A model generated the notes under the pieces. The model had not been told where the DNA came from. It searched no databases and worked only from the letters and a program-made list of their open reading frames with translations. Both the position numbers and the translations under genes were made by a program. Positions 1 through 10,984 of a DNA stretch of 64,000 nucleotides are shown here, piece by piece. The stretch comes from Prionace glauca (taxonomy: Eukaryota; Chordata; Chondrichthyes; Carcharhiniformes; Carcharhinidae): assembly GCA_037974335.1 (NCBI GenBank), contig CM075760.1, forward strand, positions 47,202,138 through 47,266,137, in the 5' to 3' direction. How positions within the stretch are numbered: position 1 is the first letter of the stretch; each line of letters begins with the position of its first letter.

Positions 1-50
1 GTAGTCAATAAATAGGAGTCTGACATATCTGTCTTTGTAATCTAGATGTT

Positions 51-360
51 CTAGGGTTGAGTGCGGGGCAGGGAATTGGTGTCTGCTGTGGACTTGTTGA
101 GGCAGTACGTGAAGTGTATTGGATCCAGGCAGTCCGAGAGGCTGGAATTGATTCGTGCCATGACTAACCTTTTGAAGCACTTCATAAAGATGGATGTTAG
201 ACCCACCAGACGATAGTCATTAAGGCACACTGCTTGGCTTTTCTTTGGCACTGGGATGATGGTCGCCATCTTGAAGCAGGCAGACCTCAGATTGTTGTGA
301 AGAGATGTTGATGATGTCTGCGAATACCCCCTCCAGCTGGTCCATGCAGGATCTGAGTGC
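51..360 (-). mobile_element. LINE reverse-transcriptase fragment
   Basis: The minus-strand reading contains a reverse-transcriptase core of non-LTR type: a TIIPVPKK-like block followed by LNDYRLVGLTSIFMKCFKRL and then DPIHFTYCLNKST. These match the order of the LNDYRPVALTS and DPLQFAYR.N.ST blocks in vertebrate LINEs. Only this short part remains and the frame is closed on both sides, so it is a dead fragment. The clade is not fixed by so short a stretch. Confidence 0.7.
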
Positions 361-424
361 TTGTTAGCATTAGACTTAATAATTCTAACACACCCCTGGC
401 CTGTCTTCCTCACTCAACCTGTCC

Positions 425-925
425 ATTAACTTCAGGTCATCACAATTCTGCTGCCCACGTGTTTACTCATTCCAAATCTTGTTCACCCATCACCCCTGTG
501 CTACAAAGGCTCCTGTTTACGAATCAACATTTTAAGTTACTCATCCTTGTTCTCAAATCCCTCCAGTTTCACTCCTCCCTACCTCTGTAATCTCCTCTTG
601 GCTCACAACCCTCCAGTATCTCTGCATTCCTTTCATTCCAGCTTCCTCAGCATTCACAGTTTTAAACACTCTATCCTACATACACGCACACCTAGTTACC
701 AAGGCCACAATCTTTCGAATTTCCCCTTAAACTGCTCCCCCTCTATATTATCCATTTAAGATGCTCATTAAAATTACCTCTTTAACCAAGCCTTTAACCA
801 TCCACCCTCATGTCTGCTCACATGACTCTGTGTCAAATGTTGCTTTATAACACATCTGAGAAACACCTCAGAATGTTTCAGTACATGAAAGATGCTGTAT
901 AAATACATATTGTAATTATTGATTC
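425..925. mobile_element. Interspersed repeat, probable LINE 3' region
   Basis: The wording of this stretch (catcacccctgtgct..., tcatccttgttctcaaatccc, ...ctctgtaatctcctc, then tgctgtataaata near 893-905) matches a very common interspersed repeat of shark and other vertebrate genomes, as remembered. No conserved open frame was found. Family and orientation are uncertain. Confidence 0.45.
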
Positions 926-926
926 A

Positions 927-1250
927 GAGATCATAGAACCCTACAGTGCAGAACGAGGCTATTCGGCCCATTGAGTCTGCACCGACCACAATCCCACCCA
1001 GGGCCTACCCCCACATATTTTACCCATTAATCCCTCTAACCTACGCATCTCAGAACACTAAGGCAATTTTTTTGCCATGGCCAATCAACCTAACCCGCAC
1101 ATCTTTGGACTGTGGGACGAAATTAGAGCACCCAGATGAAACCCACGCAGACACAAGTAGAATGTGCAAACTCCACACACACAGCGACCCGCGCCGGGAA
1201 TCGAATCTGGGTCCCGGGAGCAGCAGTGCTAACCACTGTGCCACCATGCC
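927..1250 (-). mobile_element. HE1-type tRNA-derived SINE
   Basis: Read on the minus strand it begins with a tRNA-like head (tggcacagtggttagcac, then gggttcga-like box B) and continues through tgtgggtttcatctgg and ccaaagatgtgcgggttag to a tail of gtagggttctatgat. This is the order of parts in the HE1 SINE of sharks and rays. It is nearly full length with scattered substitutions. Confidence 0.8.
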
Positions 1251-1569
1251 ACAGAGATGTATGCAGAGATGTATCACCGTCCCTTCATCATCACTGGGTG
1301 AATAGCTTGTAACTCCTGACCTAACGGGGAGCACCTCCACGACATGGACTGCAATTGATCACAATTTTCTCCACAGGTAATTAGGATGGGAAATATTTTC
1401 TGTTGGTTTTGTTAGTGAAAAGACAGAGTAGTGGGATGAACTGATTTCCCTTGTCGAGAACCAGCACATGCATGACGGGTTAGTCATTTTCTGTTGTGTA
1501 ATAATTCAATGTTTCTGTGCCTTAATGGAAAAGAGACCGATTCTGGAGGCCAGGACCTAACTTCTGGAA

Positions 1570-2060
1570 TCAATGCCCATTGCCTCTTATAGAGGTGGCG
1601 TTGCACATGCGCCCTGTTGCCTATTGCCCCCTATAAAGATGGCTACCGCCCTGCTGTCCATTACCTCCAATAAATAGGGCGGCCACGCTGCCCATTGTTC
1701 TCTAAAGATGGAGGCTACAAAATCGGTCAAGCAGGGCCTCGGGCGTCTTATTTGTGGTTTGAAGCTCATATCCAATGTTTACGAAAGCTCTGCTTCCTAC
1801 ACCGGGTGTTATGGGCCCTCCCTTTTGATCCTCAGGCTCCACTTCATCTCACTCACCGCTGTCTCCAGTTTCTGCTCTCCCTGCTGCTCCAACACCATCC
1901 CATCCGATCACCGCCTACACTGCACTGCGCATGCTCCAGCCAGAGCGGCACTGAGCCTGCGCAATGATCGCCTGTATTCAAGATAGGGTGTAGTCCCTCT
2001 CTCGGTGCACGCTGGGTAATAGCACCGCCATTGCCACTTGATATTGTCAAATATAAATAC
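1570..2060. promoter_or_regulatory. GC-richer patch, possible zinc-finger gene promoter
   Basis: This stretch has several copies of GCGCATGC/CATGCGC-like motifs (1606-1614, 1926-1933, 1957-1964), resembling NRF1 sites, and is locally richer in CpG. Similar sites occur in the clearer promoter patches at 9.7-10.3 and 23.5-23.9 kb. No transcript is attached with confidence. It could be the 5' end of a gene lying to the left or of the broken zinc-finger copy at 3.6-4.4 kb. Confidence 0.35.
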
Positions 2061-2440
2061 ATCTTCCCTGGTCCATGATCATAATGACTGGCCGAGAATG
2101 GTTTCCTCTTGCTCCTATTTTCTATGAAAATATATTTAAACAGGCTTATTTTAAATTAGTTAACACCTTCCTCGAAATAGTGTGCATAGTGTAATTACCA
2201 CAATCATTTATCAGTCTGGAAATTTAAACCTGCTGTTTCACTTCCAGTCAGGAACAGGTCGTAGTTTTACACTAATCTTTGATTTGACAGCCTTCACCTT
2301 TGTTCAAAAGCCAGAATTGTTGCAAACTCTCTGCAGCTGTGACAGATCTGCTGAGTTTTTCTAGCTTTGTTTTTATTTCAGATTTCCAGCATATGTAGTA
2401 TTTTGATTTTCTTTCACAATTATTCATCCTGACTCTAAAC

Positions 2441-3330
2441 ATAGTTATAAGAAACATACATAAGAAATAGGAGCAGGAGTAGGCCATCTAGCCCTTAGAG
2501 CCTGCCCCGCCATTCAATAAGATCATGGCTGATCTGTCGTGGCTCAGTTCCACATTCCCGCCCTCTCCCCATAACCCTTAATCCCCTCACTTATCAAAAA
2601 CCCATCAACCCGCGTCTTAAAAATATTTAGCGAGGTAGCCTCCACCACTTCAACGGGCAGAGAATTCCAGAGATTCACCACCCTTTGAGTGAAGAAGTTC
2701 CTCCTCAACTCTGTTCTAAACCGCCCCCCCCTTTATCTTGAGGCTGTGCCCTCTAAGTCCTACTATTCTTTCTGAGCGGGAAGAGTCTCTCCACCTCTAT
2801 CCTATCCATCCCATTCATCATCTTATACGTCTCAATGAGATCTCCCCTCATTCTTCTAAACTCTAACGAGTACAAGCCTAGTTTATTCAGCCTCTCCTCA
2901 TTGCTCAACCCCCTCAACTCCGGTATCAGCCTAGTAAACCTCCTCTGCACTCCCTCCAAGGCCAAAATATCCTTGCGTAAGTACAGTGCCCAAAACTGCA
3001 CACAGTACTCCAGCTGCGGCCTCACCAATGCCCTTTACAGTCGCAGCAAGACCTCCCTACTTTTATATTCAATTCCCCTCGCTATGAAGGCCAGCATCCC
3101 ATTCGCCTTCCTGGTCATCTGCTGCACCTGCAAGCTGGGTTTTTGCGACTCATGCACAAGGACCCCAAGGTCCCTCTGCACCGTTGCCTGCTGCAGTTTT
3201 TCACCACGTAAGTGATAATCCTTCCTACCATTCCTCCTATCAAAGTGGACCACCTCGCACTTGCCAACATTAAATTCCATTTGCCATTTCCTGGCCCATT
3301 TGCCCAGCCTATCTAGATCCTTCTGTTAAA
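2441..3330 (-). mobile_element. CR1-clade LINE, 5'-truncated
   Basis: The 3' end lies at about 2441-2470 with a degraded (CATAAGAA)n tail, and the element runs to about 3330. Minus-strand readings give blocks of the CR1 C-terminal reverse transcriptase: [38 protein letters not shown] and [20 protein letters not shown]. The frame is broken at least twice. Closely related copies lie at 16.2, 25.8, 36.2, 54.1 and 59.5 kb. Confidence 0.9.
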
Positions 3331-3599
3331 AGAGCCTTCAGTTCCATGTCTAGGAGCTCTGGACTATGGAAGAGAGCAGCTGGGACATATTTCTGACACA
3401 CCTCAGGATTAACCCAGTTTGCTGTCAGAGAGATGAGAAAGACCAAAGTGTTGTTTGTCCCTGTCAGTGTGACCCTATGGCAGGAACAGACTGAACTTCT
3501 GTTCCTACTGTATGATCCTCCCCCATATTGCCCTTTCTGAGCTCCAGCCAGTCAATGTTAAACACTCAGCTGGGAAAGACAAACATCTCCAATAATGTA

Positions 3600-4440
3600 T
3601 TCAAACAAATCTGTTTTATTTCACATTTATTTAGAATATTCAACTTCAGTCCAGTTACAGAGATTATTAACATCATTAGAAACAAATTTCAAATATCAGA
3701 ATGAACATAGTTCAGTGCTGAATGTGATTCACAGAAGGAATAACAGCAAAATCCGGCCCCTGTAGTCACTTAGGCTCACTCTGCTGTGTTAGAAAGTAAG
3801 ATAACTGAGTGAATCTCTCCTCACACATGGAGCAGGTGAATAGTCTTTGAATGTATCTGTGTATCAGCAGATACATTTTGCATTTAAATCTCTGCTCACA
3901 GTCAGAACTTTGAAAAGATTCCTTATCAGTGCGAACAAGTTGATGTGTATTGAGGTGCGATAACTGACTGAATCTCTTCCCAAACTGGAGCAGGTGAATG
4001 GCCTCACCCAGAGTGAGTGCACTCGTGAACATTCAGTTCACATGACTAGCTGAACCCAGTTTCACAGTGAGAGACTCTGGATGGTTTGCTGTCAGTGTGA
4101 ACCTGCTGATAGCACATCAGATCCACAGACATTTTAAAACATTTTTCACAATCCAGACATTTAAAATATATTCCATCAGTGTGAACTCACTGACGAATTA
4201 ACAAAATGAATGAATCAGTGAATTGCTTTCAATACATGGAGCAGGTGAATGATCTCTTCCTGGTGTGAACTGTCTGCAGTTGCTGCAGGATGGACAATTG
4301 CCTGAATCTCTTACTACACTGAGAGCAGATGAGTGGAGTGGAACCAGTGTGAATGCACTGGTGAACCATCAATGAAGTGCATTTTTAAAGCTCCTGTCAC
4401 AGTTGCAGAATTTAAATCCTCTCTCTGCAGTATGAACCCA
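3600..4440 (-). pseudogene. C2H2 zinc-finger gene remnant
   Basis: Minus-strand fragments of C2H2 fingers are visible: FTCSMCEERFTQLSYFLTQQ near 3790-3850, and others near 3890-4010, 4110-4170 and 4270-4330 with linker-like TGEKPF remains. Stops and frame changes separate them, and several histidines or cysteines are gone. The stretch 3610-3680 resembles the 3'UTR of the intact gene at 19.27-20.31 kb (tttattt, then agaatatt and tattaacatc), so this is a decayed paralogue that kept its 3' end. It lies downstream of the 5.05-6.48 kb gene in the same direction. Confidence 0.75.
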
Positions 4441-4717
4441 CTGGTGTGTGTGAGACTGGATGGAGAAAAGTGGGAGTTCAGGGCTCAGACAAGAAGGATG
4501 TCGAGAGACAGTTTGGCCCATTAGGCTAATGGAATGGAGCAAAGCAGCAGAGACAGCTGATGGGATTATCTCAATCTTAGTGACAAAGCATTTCCATGAG
4601 CTGCTCACACTTGTTGTTGGAGGTGAGGATGGAGAAAACAGGGGAGAGGGAGAGCCCTTCAAAAGGAAATGACTTGTATTAGAGATATTAAAAATATTCA
4701 CAATGTTTAAGACAAAC

Positions 4718-4976
4718 CTAGAATACCTAAGTGCAGAAGGAGGCCATTTGGCTCATTGAGCATACACTGACAATATTCCCACCCAGTAACTCCATGTATT
4801 TACTCTGCCAATCCCTCTGACAATGAGGAGTCACCTAGCATGGCCAATCAACCTAACCCACATATCTTTGGACTGTGGGAGGAAACACATGCGGTCATTC
4901 CAGGGCCGGAATTGAACTTGGATCCCTAGCGCTGTGATGCAGCAGTGCTAACAACTGTTACCGTACCACCCTGAGA
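4718..4976 (-). mobile_element. HE1-type SINE, diverged
   Basis: The stretch reads on the minus strand from a tRNA-like head (ggtggtacggtaacagttg, about 4976) through the central block (atggccaatcaacctaaccc seen on plus at about 4840) to a tail at about 4718-4760 (gcagaaggaggccatttgg on plus). Box B is weak and part of the body is deleted. It sits in the 3' flank of the zinc-finger gene at 5.05-6.48 kb. Confidence 0.75.
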
Positions 4977-5050
4977 TGGAATATACATCAGCAGAAACAG
5001 AGCCCAATGAACATGGTTCCTTTCTGGATGTAATTGATGGCAAAATCCAC

Positions 5051-6481
5051 TCACTTGTGAACTCGCTGGTGTGTTAGCAGATTGGATGAATGAGCAAATC
5101 CCTTCCCACACACAGAGCAGGTGTACGGCTTCTCCCCAGTGTGAACTCGCTTGTGTATCAGCAAGTTGAATGAATGAGAAAATCCCTTTCCACATTCTGA
5201 GCAGGTGAACGGCCTCTCCCCAGTGTGAATGCGCTGGTGTACAGTGAGATGACATAATTCTCTGAACGCAGTCCCACAATCAGAGCATTTGAACGGTCTC
5301 TCTCCAGTGTGAACGCGTCGATGGGACACCAGATTGCAGGAAATCTTAAAGCCCTTCCCGCAGTCTGGACATTTAAAAGGTCTCTCCTCAGTGTGAATTC
5401 GTTGATGGCATACGAGTTCCCCTGAACGTTTAAAGCTTTTTCCACATTCTGCGCATTTAAAAGGTCTCTCCTCAGTGTGAGTGCGCTGATGTGATGTGAG
5501 GGCAGATGATGTCTTGAACCCAATCCCACAGTGAGAGCACCTAAATGGGCTCTCATCAGTGTGGACACGTTGATGGCACAGCAGCTTCGCAGAACTTTTA
5601 TAGCACTTCCCACATTCTGGGCATTTAAATGGTCTCTCAGTAGTGTGAACTTGCTGGTGTCTTAGCAAATTGGTGGACTGACTGAATCCCTTCCCACATT
5701 TGGAGCAGATGTAAGGTTTCTCATGAGTGTGAATTCGTTGGTGTCTCTGCAGACTAGATGAGTGAGTGAATCCCTTCCCACATTGAGAGCAGGAGAATGG
5801 CCTCTCCCCAGTGTGAGTGCGCCAGTGTACAGACAGGTCACTCGATTGCCTGAATGCAGTGCCACACTGAGAGCATCTGAAAGGTCTCTCATCAGTGTGA
5901 GTGCGCTGGTGTTTAGTTAGGGCATTGGATGACTTGAACCCACTCCCACAGTCAGAGCACCTGAAAGGCCTCTCGTCAGTGTGAATATGTTGATGGGACA
6001 TGAGTTCCCCTGCACTTTTAAAGCACTTCCCACAGTCCGGGCATTTAAAAGGTCTGTCCTCAGTATGAACTCGCTGGTGTGCCAGCAGGTTAGGCGACCT
6101 TGAGAATCTCTTCCCACATTCGGAGCAGATGAATGGCTTCTCCCCGGTCTGAACTCGCTGGCGTTTCATCCCACACTCAGAGGAGCTCAATAGCCTCTTC
6201 CCATTGTGGACTTCCTGGTGTCTTAGCAAGTTGGTTAACTGAGTGAATCCGTTCCCACAGTCAGAGCAGATGAATGGTTTCTCCCCAGTGTGACTGCGGC
6301 AATGCATTTCCAGGTGAGATGGGGATTGGAATCTCTTCCCACAGTCCTCACATTTCCACGGTTTCTTCTTGGTGTGACTGCAATTGTGTGTTGATAGGTA
6401 AGATAATTGGCTGAAGCCTCTTCCACACACAGAACACGTGTACGGTTTCTCCCCAGTGTGAACGGTTCTTTTTCTTGCCAT
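5051..6481 (-). CDS. C2H2 zinc-finger protein, 16 complete fingers
   Basis: Encodes about 476 residues made almost wholly of C2H2 zinc fingers, so a sequence-specific nuclear DNA-binding protein is inferred; its target is unknown. Sixteen complete fingers (C-x2-C-x12-H-x3-H) follow one another with TGEKP/TDERP-type linkers. Between fingers 3 and 4 lies a collapsed finger ([17 protein letters not shown]) that has lost its second half. Finger blocks 5-9 and 10-16 share a repeated order (CFKS, then FKSS.AL, then TAFR, then GF.HS), suggesting an internal block duplication. I place the start at 6481 ([16 protein letters not shown]) because the intact paralogue begins the same way ([16 protein letters not shown]) and a likely splice acceptor (tatcagcag) ends at 6491; an in-frame ATG at 6523 lies upstream of that acceptor. 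No KRAB, SCAN or BTB domain is seen in this exon. A vertebrate KRAB-less cluster gene is the best fit. Confidence 0.9.
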   Translation of the reverse strand: MARKRTVHTGEKPYTCSVCGRGFSQLSYLSTHNCSHTKKKPWKCEDCGKRFQSPSHLEMHCRSHTGEKPFICSDCGNGFTQLTNLLRHQEVHNGKRLLSSSECGMKRQRVQTGEKPFICSECGKRFSRSPNLLAHQRVHTEDRPFKCPDCGKCFKSAGELMSHQHIHTDERPFRCSDCGSGFKSSNALTKHQRTHTDERPFRCSQCGTAFRQSSDLSVHWRTHTGERPFSCSQCGKGFTHSSSLQRHQRIHTHEKPYICSKCGKGFSQSTNLLRHQQVHTTERPFKCPECGKCYKSSAKLLCHQRVHTDESPFRCSHCGIGFKTSSALTSHQRTHTEERPFKCAECGKSFKRSGELVCHQRIHTEERPFKCPDCGKGFKISCNLVSHRRVHTGERPFKCSDCGTAFRELCHLTVHQRIHTGERPFTCSECGKGFSHSFNLLIHKRVHTGEKPYTCSVCGKGFAHSSNLLTHQRVHK

Positions 6482-6899
6482 GTTAAAAATCTGCTGATAT
6501 TTACACTGTGATAAGTTATGCAACTGTCAGATCCAGATGTGATGTTTGGTTTGAATCTCCTGACTGCAACCCTCTCGAAATCCTGTGAAATTGGTTTGAA
6601 ACAGAAAAAAGGGAGTGAGAGAGAGAACCCACAAAACAGGTTGTGAAATTGAGCTGAATAAATCTGGTAATTTGTGGGGCCGACAGGAGGAAAACATGAC
6701 CATGAAAGCTGCCAGATTGTTGTAAAAAATTCAACTGATTCACAAATTTCCTTCAGGGAAAGGGGTGAGACGGAGAAGATGGAAGAGGCAGGAGTCATAT
6801 CGACAATCAACCAAGACTTTAAAATCTCCCATACGCTCAACCTCGATCACTTGGTGAGATCAGGTATTAGGAGTCTGTGAACATCATCACTGGTATTCA

Positions 6900-7400
6900 C
6901 ACACTGTCCTGACTAAAGGTTGACCAGGATGTTTTCTGATTTCGAGGACATCAGCTATGAGGAGTGGTTGAACAAACTAGGATTGTTTTCACTGTAAAGA
7001 CAGAGGCAGAGGGGAGATCTGATAGAGGTGAAAAAATTCTGAAAAGCATAGACAAGGTGGATATTCAGATGCTTTTTCCCAGGGTGGAAGTGTCAATTAC
7101 AAGGGGGTACAGGTTCAAGGTGAGAGGGGGGGGGGGAGTTTAAGGGAGAAATGCAGGGGAAGTTTTTCACAAAGAGAGTGGTGGATGCCTGGAACATGCT
7201 GCCAGAGGAGGTGGTGGAAGGAGGGACATTAGCAACATTTAACAGGCATCTGAATGGGTCCATGAATGGGGAGGGAGTAGACGGATATGGATGAAGTGAG
7301 GGCAGAAGGTACTTTTTAGATAATTTTGGGCACCATGATCGGCACAGGTTTGGAGAACCGAAGGGTCTTTTCCTGTGCTGTATTTTCTTTGTTCTTTAAC
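6900..7400 (+). mobile_element. LINE 3' end, CR1/L2-like, diverged
   Basis: Plus-strand wording follows the last coding part and 3' end of a CR1-like LINE: tgaggagtggttgaacaaac, then ggggagatctgatagaggtg, then acaaggtggatattcagatg, then ggcgcctggaac-like text near 7187, ending near 7395 with cctgtgctgtattttctttg. The frame is broken, and a poly-G run lies at 7127-7136. It lies in the 5' flank of the zinc-finger gene to the left. Confidence 0.75.
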
Positions 7401-7549
7401 TCTTATGGCATCCAGTATTGGATGAACGGAAATTTCCTTTGTGAACTATCCAGATCCTAATGAATCTGAAGATTCTATCAATGTTGAAGTGATGCTTGGC
7501 TTAAAATTCTCATTGACAAATCCTCCCCCTCCAACTCCCTCGGTCCACC

Positions 7550-7650
7550 CGAACAGGCACTGGAGTGGGGCGACTTGGGGGTTTTCACAGTAACTTCAAT
7601 GCGGTGTCAATGTAAGCATACTTGTGACACCAATAAATAAACCCTAACTC
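7550..7650 (+). mobile_element. SINE 3' tail fragment
   Basis: This is the tail of a second SINE type seen here: cccgaacaggcactggagtg, then gattttcacagtaacttc-like text, ending with cttgtgacaccaataaataa. The same tail occurs at 20,866-20,935, and on the minus strand at about 14,790-14,850. Only the 3' part is present. Confidence 0.7.
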
Positions 7651-7689
7651 CCTGTAAAAGGAGTTTTAAAATCCATCACTGTCATTCCA

Positions 7690-8035
7690 GGATAGACATT
7701 GACAATCTCTCTCCTCCTGCTGGCAGGGAGCACCGCGCAGGCGCACTGCTGCACCTTGCCTGGTGAGGCTGGCGGTCCTTCTTCCGGGTTTGTCTCTGCG
7801 GGAAGCAGAGCGGCTTAGGACAAACTCGGGACTGGCCTGGAACCTTCTTATTCGAGGTTTGCTGACTTCACTGGTTGTTTATGAAGCCTTTCCATCTTCC
7901 CTTTGCGGCAGTCTCTCTCTCGGACCCGCCGCAAGGACAAGAAACAAGGAACTCCCGACTGCCAGCACTCCCACTGCGCAAGCTCAGAACATGGCCTGTA
8001 CTACGCCTGCGCGGAATCCTCTGCTGCCTGAATAG
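7690..8035. promoter_or_regulatory. GC-rich patch, probable zinc-finger promoter
   Basis: The stretch is richer in CpG than its neighbours and has several GCGCAGGCGCA/TGCGC-like motifs (7733-7744, 7974-7980, 8008-8016) and an ETS-like cttccgggtt at 7780-7789. It lies about 1.2-1.5 kb upstream of the minus-strand 16-finger gene, a plausible place for its first noncoding exon. This is inference from composition and position; a start site cannot be read directly. Confidence 0.4.
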
Positions 8036-8041
8036 GGATGA

Positions 8042-8215
8042 GGTGGAGATGCCGGCGTTGGACTGGGGTAAACACAGCAAGAAGTCTCACAACACCAGGT
8101 TAAAATCCAACAGGTTTATTTGGACTCACCAGCTTTCGGAGTGCTGCTGGTTCGTTAGGTGAGCGACTCACCTGATGAAGGAGCAGTGCACCAAAAACTC
8201 GTAATTCCAAATAAA
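8042..8215 (+). mobile_element. Penelope-like element terminal fragment
   Basis: The stretch carries the terminal repeat wording gatgccggcgttggactggg, then caacaccaggttaaaatcca, then a hairpin region with cacctgatgaaggagcagtg (8170-8189). Related copies lie at 10.36, 47.96, 49.69 and 51.5 kb. CTGATGA (8172-8178) with the following stem resembles the hammerhead-ribozyme core of Penelope-like terminal repeats, but here the GAAA box is altered. The assignment rests on the copy at 49.69-50.30 kb, which keeps coding sequence. Confidence 0.65.
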
Positions 8216-8331
8216 CATTTTCCCCTGGTTTCTGTGGGTATGATTCATCTTTCATTCCCTCACCCTGCAATATAAATATCTCCCACTTTCTATGCCTTTT
8301 AGCTTTGACAAAAGGTAATCTGGACTAAAAA

Positions 8332-8667
8332 TGGCACAGTGGCATGGTGGTTAGCACTGTTACCTCACAGCGCCAGGGACCTGGGTTCGATTTCTGGCTT
8401 AGGTCACTGTCTGCGTGGAGTTTGCATGTTCTCTCCATGTCTGCATGGGTTTCCTCCGGATGCTCCAGTTTTCTCCCACAATCCAAAAGATGTGTGGATT
8501 AGCTGCATTGGCCATGTTAAATTCCTCCTTGTGTCCTGTGATGCATAGGTTAGAGGGATTAGGGGGTAAATATGTGGGGTTGTGGGGATAGCGTCTGGGC
8601 GAGATTGTGTTGGTGCAGACTCGATGGGCCTAATGGCCTCTCTCTGTACTGTATAGATTCTATGATA
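8332..8667 (+). mobile_element. HE1-type tRNA-derived SINE, near full length
   Basis: The head is ggcatggtggttagcactgt with box B gggttcgattt (8392-8402), the body has tgcatgggtttcctccggat and ccaaaagatgtgtggattag, and the tail is gcagactcgatgggcctaat then ctgtactgtatagattctat. Parts are in HE1 order. It is followed at 8690-8750 by a short fragment of another repeat (gctgccagacctgctgaggt); a related fragment lies near 2330-2410. Confidence 0.85.
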
Positions 8668-8854
8668 TGTCAGCTCTTTTCTCTCTTTACAGATGCTGCC
8701 AGACCTGCTGAGGTTTTCCAACATTTTCTCTTTTGGTTTCAGATTCACAAATAGCTTATAATCATTCTTTTGCTTTTATCGGGTACAGACTGGGACTGAA
8801 AGGTCATCTATGAAATTAGGAAACAGATCAAGGGGAGAATGAACATAAGAACAT

Positions 8855-9035
8855 GTCAGAATGTGCGTAGACTGTATGGAATTTGCACACTATCAGCATG
8901 GGTTTCCTCCCAGAGTCCAAAGATGTGTAGGTTAGGTTTATTGGCCTTAGTAAATTGCCCCTTAGTGTCAGGGGGACGAGCATACGCCAAAGATGTTCAT
9001 GTTCGGTGAATTACCATGCTAAATTGTCCTTTAAT
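8855..9035 (+). mobile_element. SINE fragments
   Basis: The body of an HE1-like SINE is recognisable (atgggtttcctcccagagtc, aaagatgtgtaggttaggtt, ttggccttagtaaattgccc), then a second overlapping body fragment with aagatgttcatgttcggtga. Head and tail are missing or too worn to see. Confidence 0.6.
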
Positions 9036-9699
9036 CTTTTGTGGTTGCCTCTATACCAATTATTGTTCAGTATAGATTTAAGGTTCATGGAAAGAGGTGG
9101 AATCGGATGGTTAAAATTGCTTATCACCTTTGGAACATCATTTTTTCCTGGAATTTCTTCACATTTTTAGTTCTTGCAGTCATTAATACTTTAGCCAACA
9201 TAAGGCTGCTGTTGGCCACAGAAAGGACAGGAAGTGTCCCTTGTGTGTGCATATGTGGGAGCTGGTGTATACAAGTGTTGTGTATCGTGAAATATATCTG
9301 TGTGTGTGTGTCTGTTAGTGTGTTGTTTGTGCGGAGAGGATGTCTGTGTGTAACAGAGGGTGAGAGTGTTTGTAGATCTGTGTTTAGGTGTCTGTATGTG
9401 CTGATTCTCATAAACTTAGCACAAACTGTTTCCACCAAGCAGACAATGTGGTTCCTAAGAATCCCATTGAGTGACTTGAGTGATACAATTAGCAGATCCA
9501 TCATCCAGGGTGAAACCACAAGCTGTGCTGTGTGAAATCCGACATTACACAGGCCTCACTTCTCCCAGAATAACCTTAAGTGACTGCTGCTTTTCAGATC
9601 CCTTTTTTTTTGCTCATCTGTTTAAAGTCACAAACAGAAAGGTCCAGTTTTTCTCCTGGAGTTTGACACAAAGCAGCTTTCACAATGATGCAGAGTTTC
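9036..9699. other. No gene seen; short TG-rich stretch
   Basis: No coding region or recognised repeat is supported here. A TG-rich tract lies at about 9,290-9,400. Short open frames on both strands show no family likeness. Confidence 0.4.
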
Positions 9700-9960
9700 A
9701 GCCAATGAGGGAGATCTGGTTTCAGCTCCGCCCCTCACTCACTCCGATTGGTTGGTGGACCAACCGCTCCGCTCGGTCCTCCAGCCCCGCCCCCGATTCA
9801 CACTGGTTGGAGGAACAGCCCCGCCCCCTCTTCCTATTGGGCCGCAGTTGCTGTCAATCACTGCCGGGCATTTTAATGTGGAGCATGCGCAGTGCCGCTG
9901 GAAGCTCAGGAGTGAGGCGGTGAAAATTCTCATCGCATCAGAAACCGAGGATGGGTAATG
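9700..9960 (+). promoter_or_regulatory. Zinc-finger gene promoter, copy 1
   Basis: GC boxes (ccccgcccc near 9785-9794, ccccgccccc near 9819-9828) and reversed CCAAT boxes (attgg at 9748-9752 and 9836-9840) are present. The second is followed 10 bp later by ctgtcaatca (9851-9860), the reverse of TGATTGACAG, the site bound by PBX-PREP/MEIS (TALE) proteins. An NRF1-like gcatgcgca lies at about 9883-9891. The same module recurs at 10.2 kb and, inverted, at 23.8 kb. The direction points to the plus-strand zinc-finger copies at 11.0 and 13.2 kb. Confidence 0.65.
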
Positions 9961-10109
9961 AAGGAGGGATGGAGCCAGCGGGTGAGCTGGAGGCTTCAAT
10001 AACACGCCGTTTCGGCGCTGAGCCCCGAATACAAAGCTCCGGTGCGGGTTGTGAACCTGGGAAATCAGCTCGGGTTTTTCCCGGAGACAGGCCCTGATTC
10101 CGCACCGCC

Positions 10110-10260
10110 ATCTTTATCGGGAAACTGTGTGGCAAGGCGCATGCGTACTGAAGAGGGCCCCGCCTATCAGTCAGTCTGGTTGGAGAACAAGAACTCTGCA
10201 GTCTCTTCCTATTGGTCCGGATCTGCTGTCAATCACCCCGGGGCATTGTGAGGTTAGCGG
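10110..10260 (+). promoter_or_regulatory. Zinc-finger gene promoter, copy 2
   Basis: This is a second copy of the module: NRF1-like gcgcatgcgta (10137-10147), a GC-rich ccccgcc, attgg (10211-10215) and ctgtcaatca (10226-10235), again with exactly 10 bp between the last two. It lies about 350 bp after copy 1 in the same direction, suggesting a local tandem duplication, perhaps giving the two tandem zinc-finger genes related promoters. Confidence 0.6.
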
Positions 10261-10357
10261 GGGGGGATTCATCATCACCCGCTGGAGGCCCCAACACCCC
10301 CAATAAGAACCATTGGGTTTTATTGTCAGTCTGCAGACAGGAGCTGGAGAACTGAAC

Positions 10358-10563
10358 TCATGATGTGGGTAATCCGGCGTTGGACTGGCGTAAACACAGT
10401 AAAAAGTCTGACAACACCAGGTTTTAGTCCAACCTATTTATTTGATAATATACTCGCAAGCTTTCGGGTTAGCCCCTTTACCTGACGAAGGGGCTAACCC
10501 GAAAGCTTGTGAGAATATTATCAAATAAATAGGTTGGACTAAAACCTGGTGTTGTCAGACTTT
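10358..10563 (+). mobile_element. Penelope-like foldback element with 9-bp target duplication
   Basis: About 206 bp in which the left half (to about 10,475) is an inverted copy of the right half, so the whole can fold back (gacaacaccaggttttagtc against its complement near 10,533-10,552). It is bounded by the direct repeat gaactgaac at 10,349-10,357 and 10,564-10,572, a likely target-site duplication. The right half carries CTGACGA (10,482-10,488), a short stem and GAAA (10,501-10,504), the conserved boxes of a hammerhead ribozyme. It lies between the promoter patch and the 5' exon region of the tandem zinc-finger copies. Confidence 0.75.
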
Positions 10564-10574
10564 GAACTGAACCC

Positions 10575-10830
10575 AGACAGAGGAGAGGGAGGGAGGAAAC
10601 TGGGAGTGGAGGAAAGAAATGGTGAGATGGGTTAGAATTCAGTCCAGGGACCAGGGAGAGTGCGAGGGATGTGGATTTACAGATTTGGGGGAACAAGAGA
10701 GGAAAAAATGTCCCAGAGAAACTAGAATTCTCTGTTCAGAATTTCTATCCTGGACTGACGGCGATTACTTTTGTAAGTTCATTTTACAGGATATTAGAAA
10801 GGATGAGTGCAGATGGGTTAGGGCTAACCC
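10575..10830 (+). other. Duplicated 5' noncoding region of zinc-finger gene, copy 1
   Basis: This stretch is repeated at 12,640-12,880: agagggagggaggaaactgg, then tttgggggaacaagagagga, then aatttctatcctggactgac, and a T-rich stretch ending tttacagga. The T-rich end with tttacag looks like a splice acceptor, so this is probably a 5'UTR exon and intron end of the zinc-finger genes that follow. Confidence 0.55.
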
Positions 10831-10984
10831 TAACCAAACTTAATGTCAAACTTCACCTGACAGTCAGTTGGTTCATCATGACCTCAATATCATCAGCTTA
10901 GAGGCTTAAAGAGAATTGTTCCTTTGTTCTGACTGAGGGAAAATATTTTAAACATCAGTGTTACTGGAAAAGCACCAAGAGACC

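Noticed and set aside
8339-8548. Short open frames in SINEs (also near 1,050, 14,815, 46,800 and 52,520)
   Set aside because: They are chance readings of HE1-type SINE sequence, seen again at each SINE copy.
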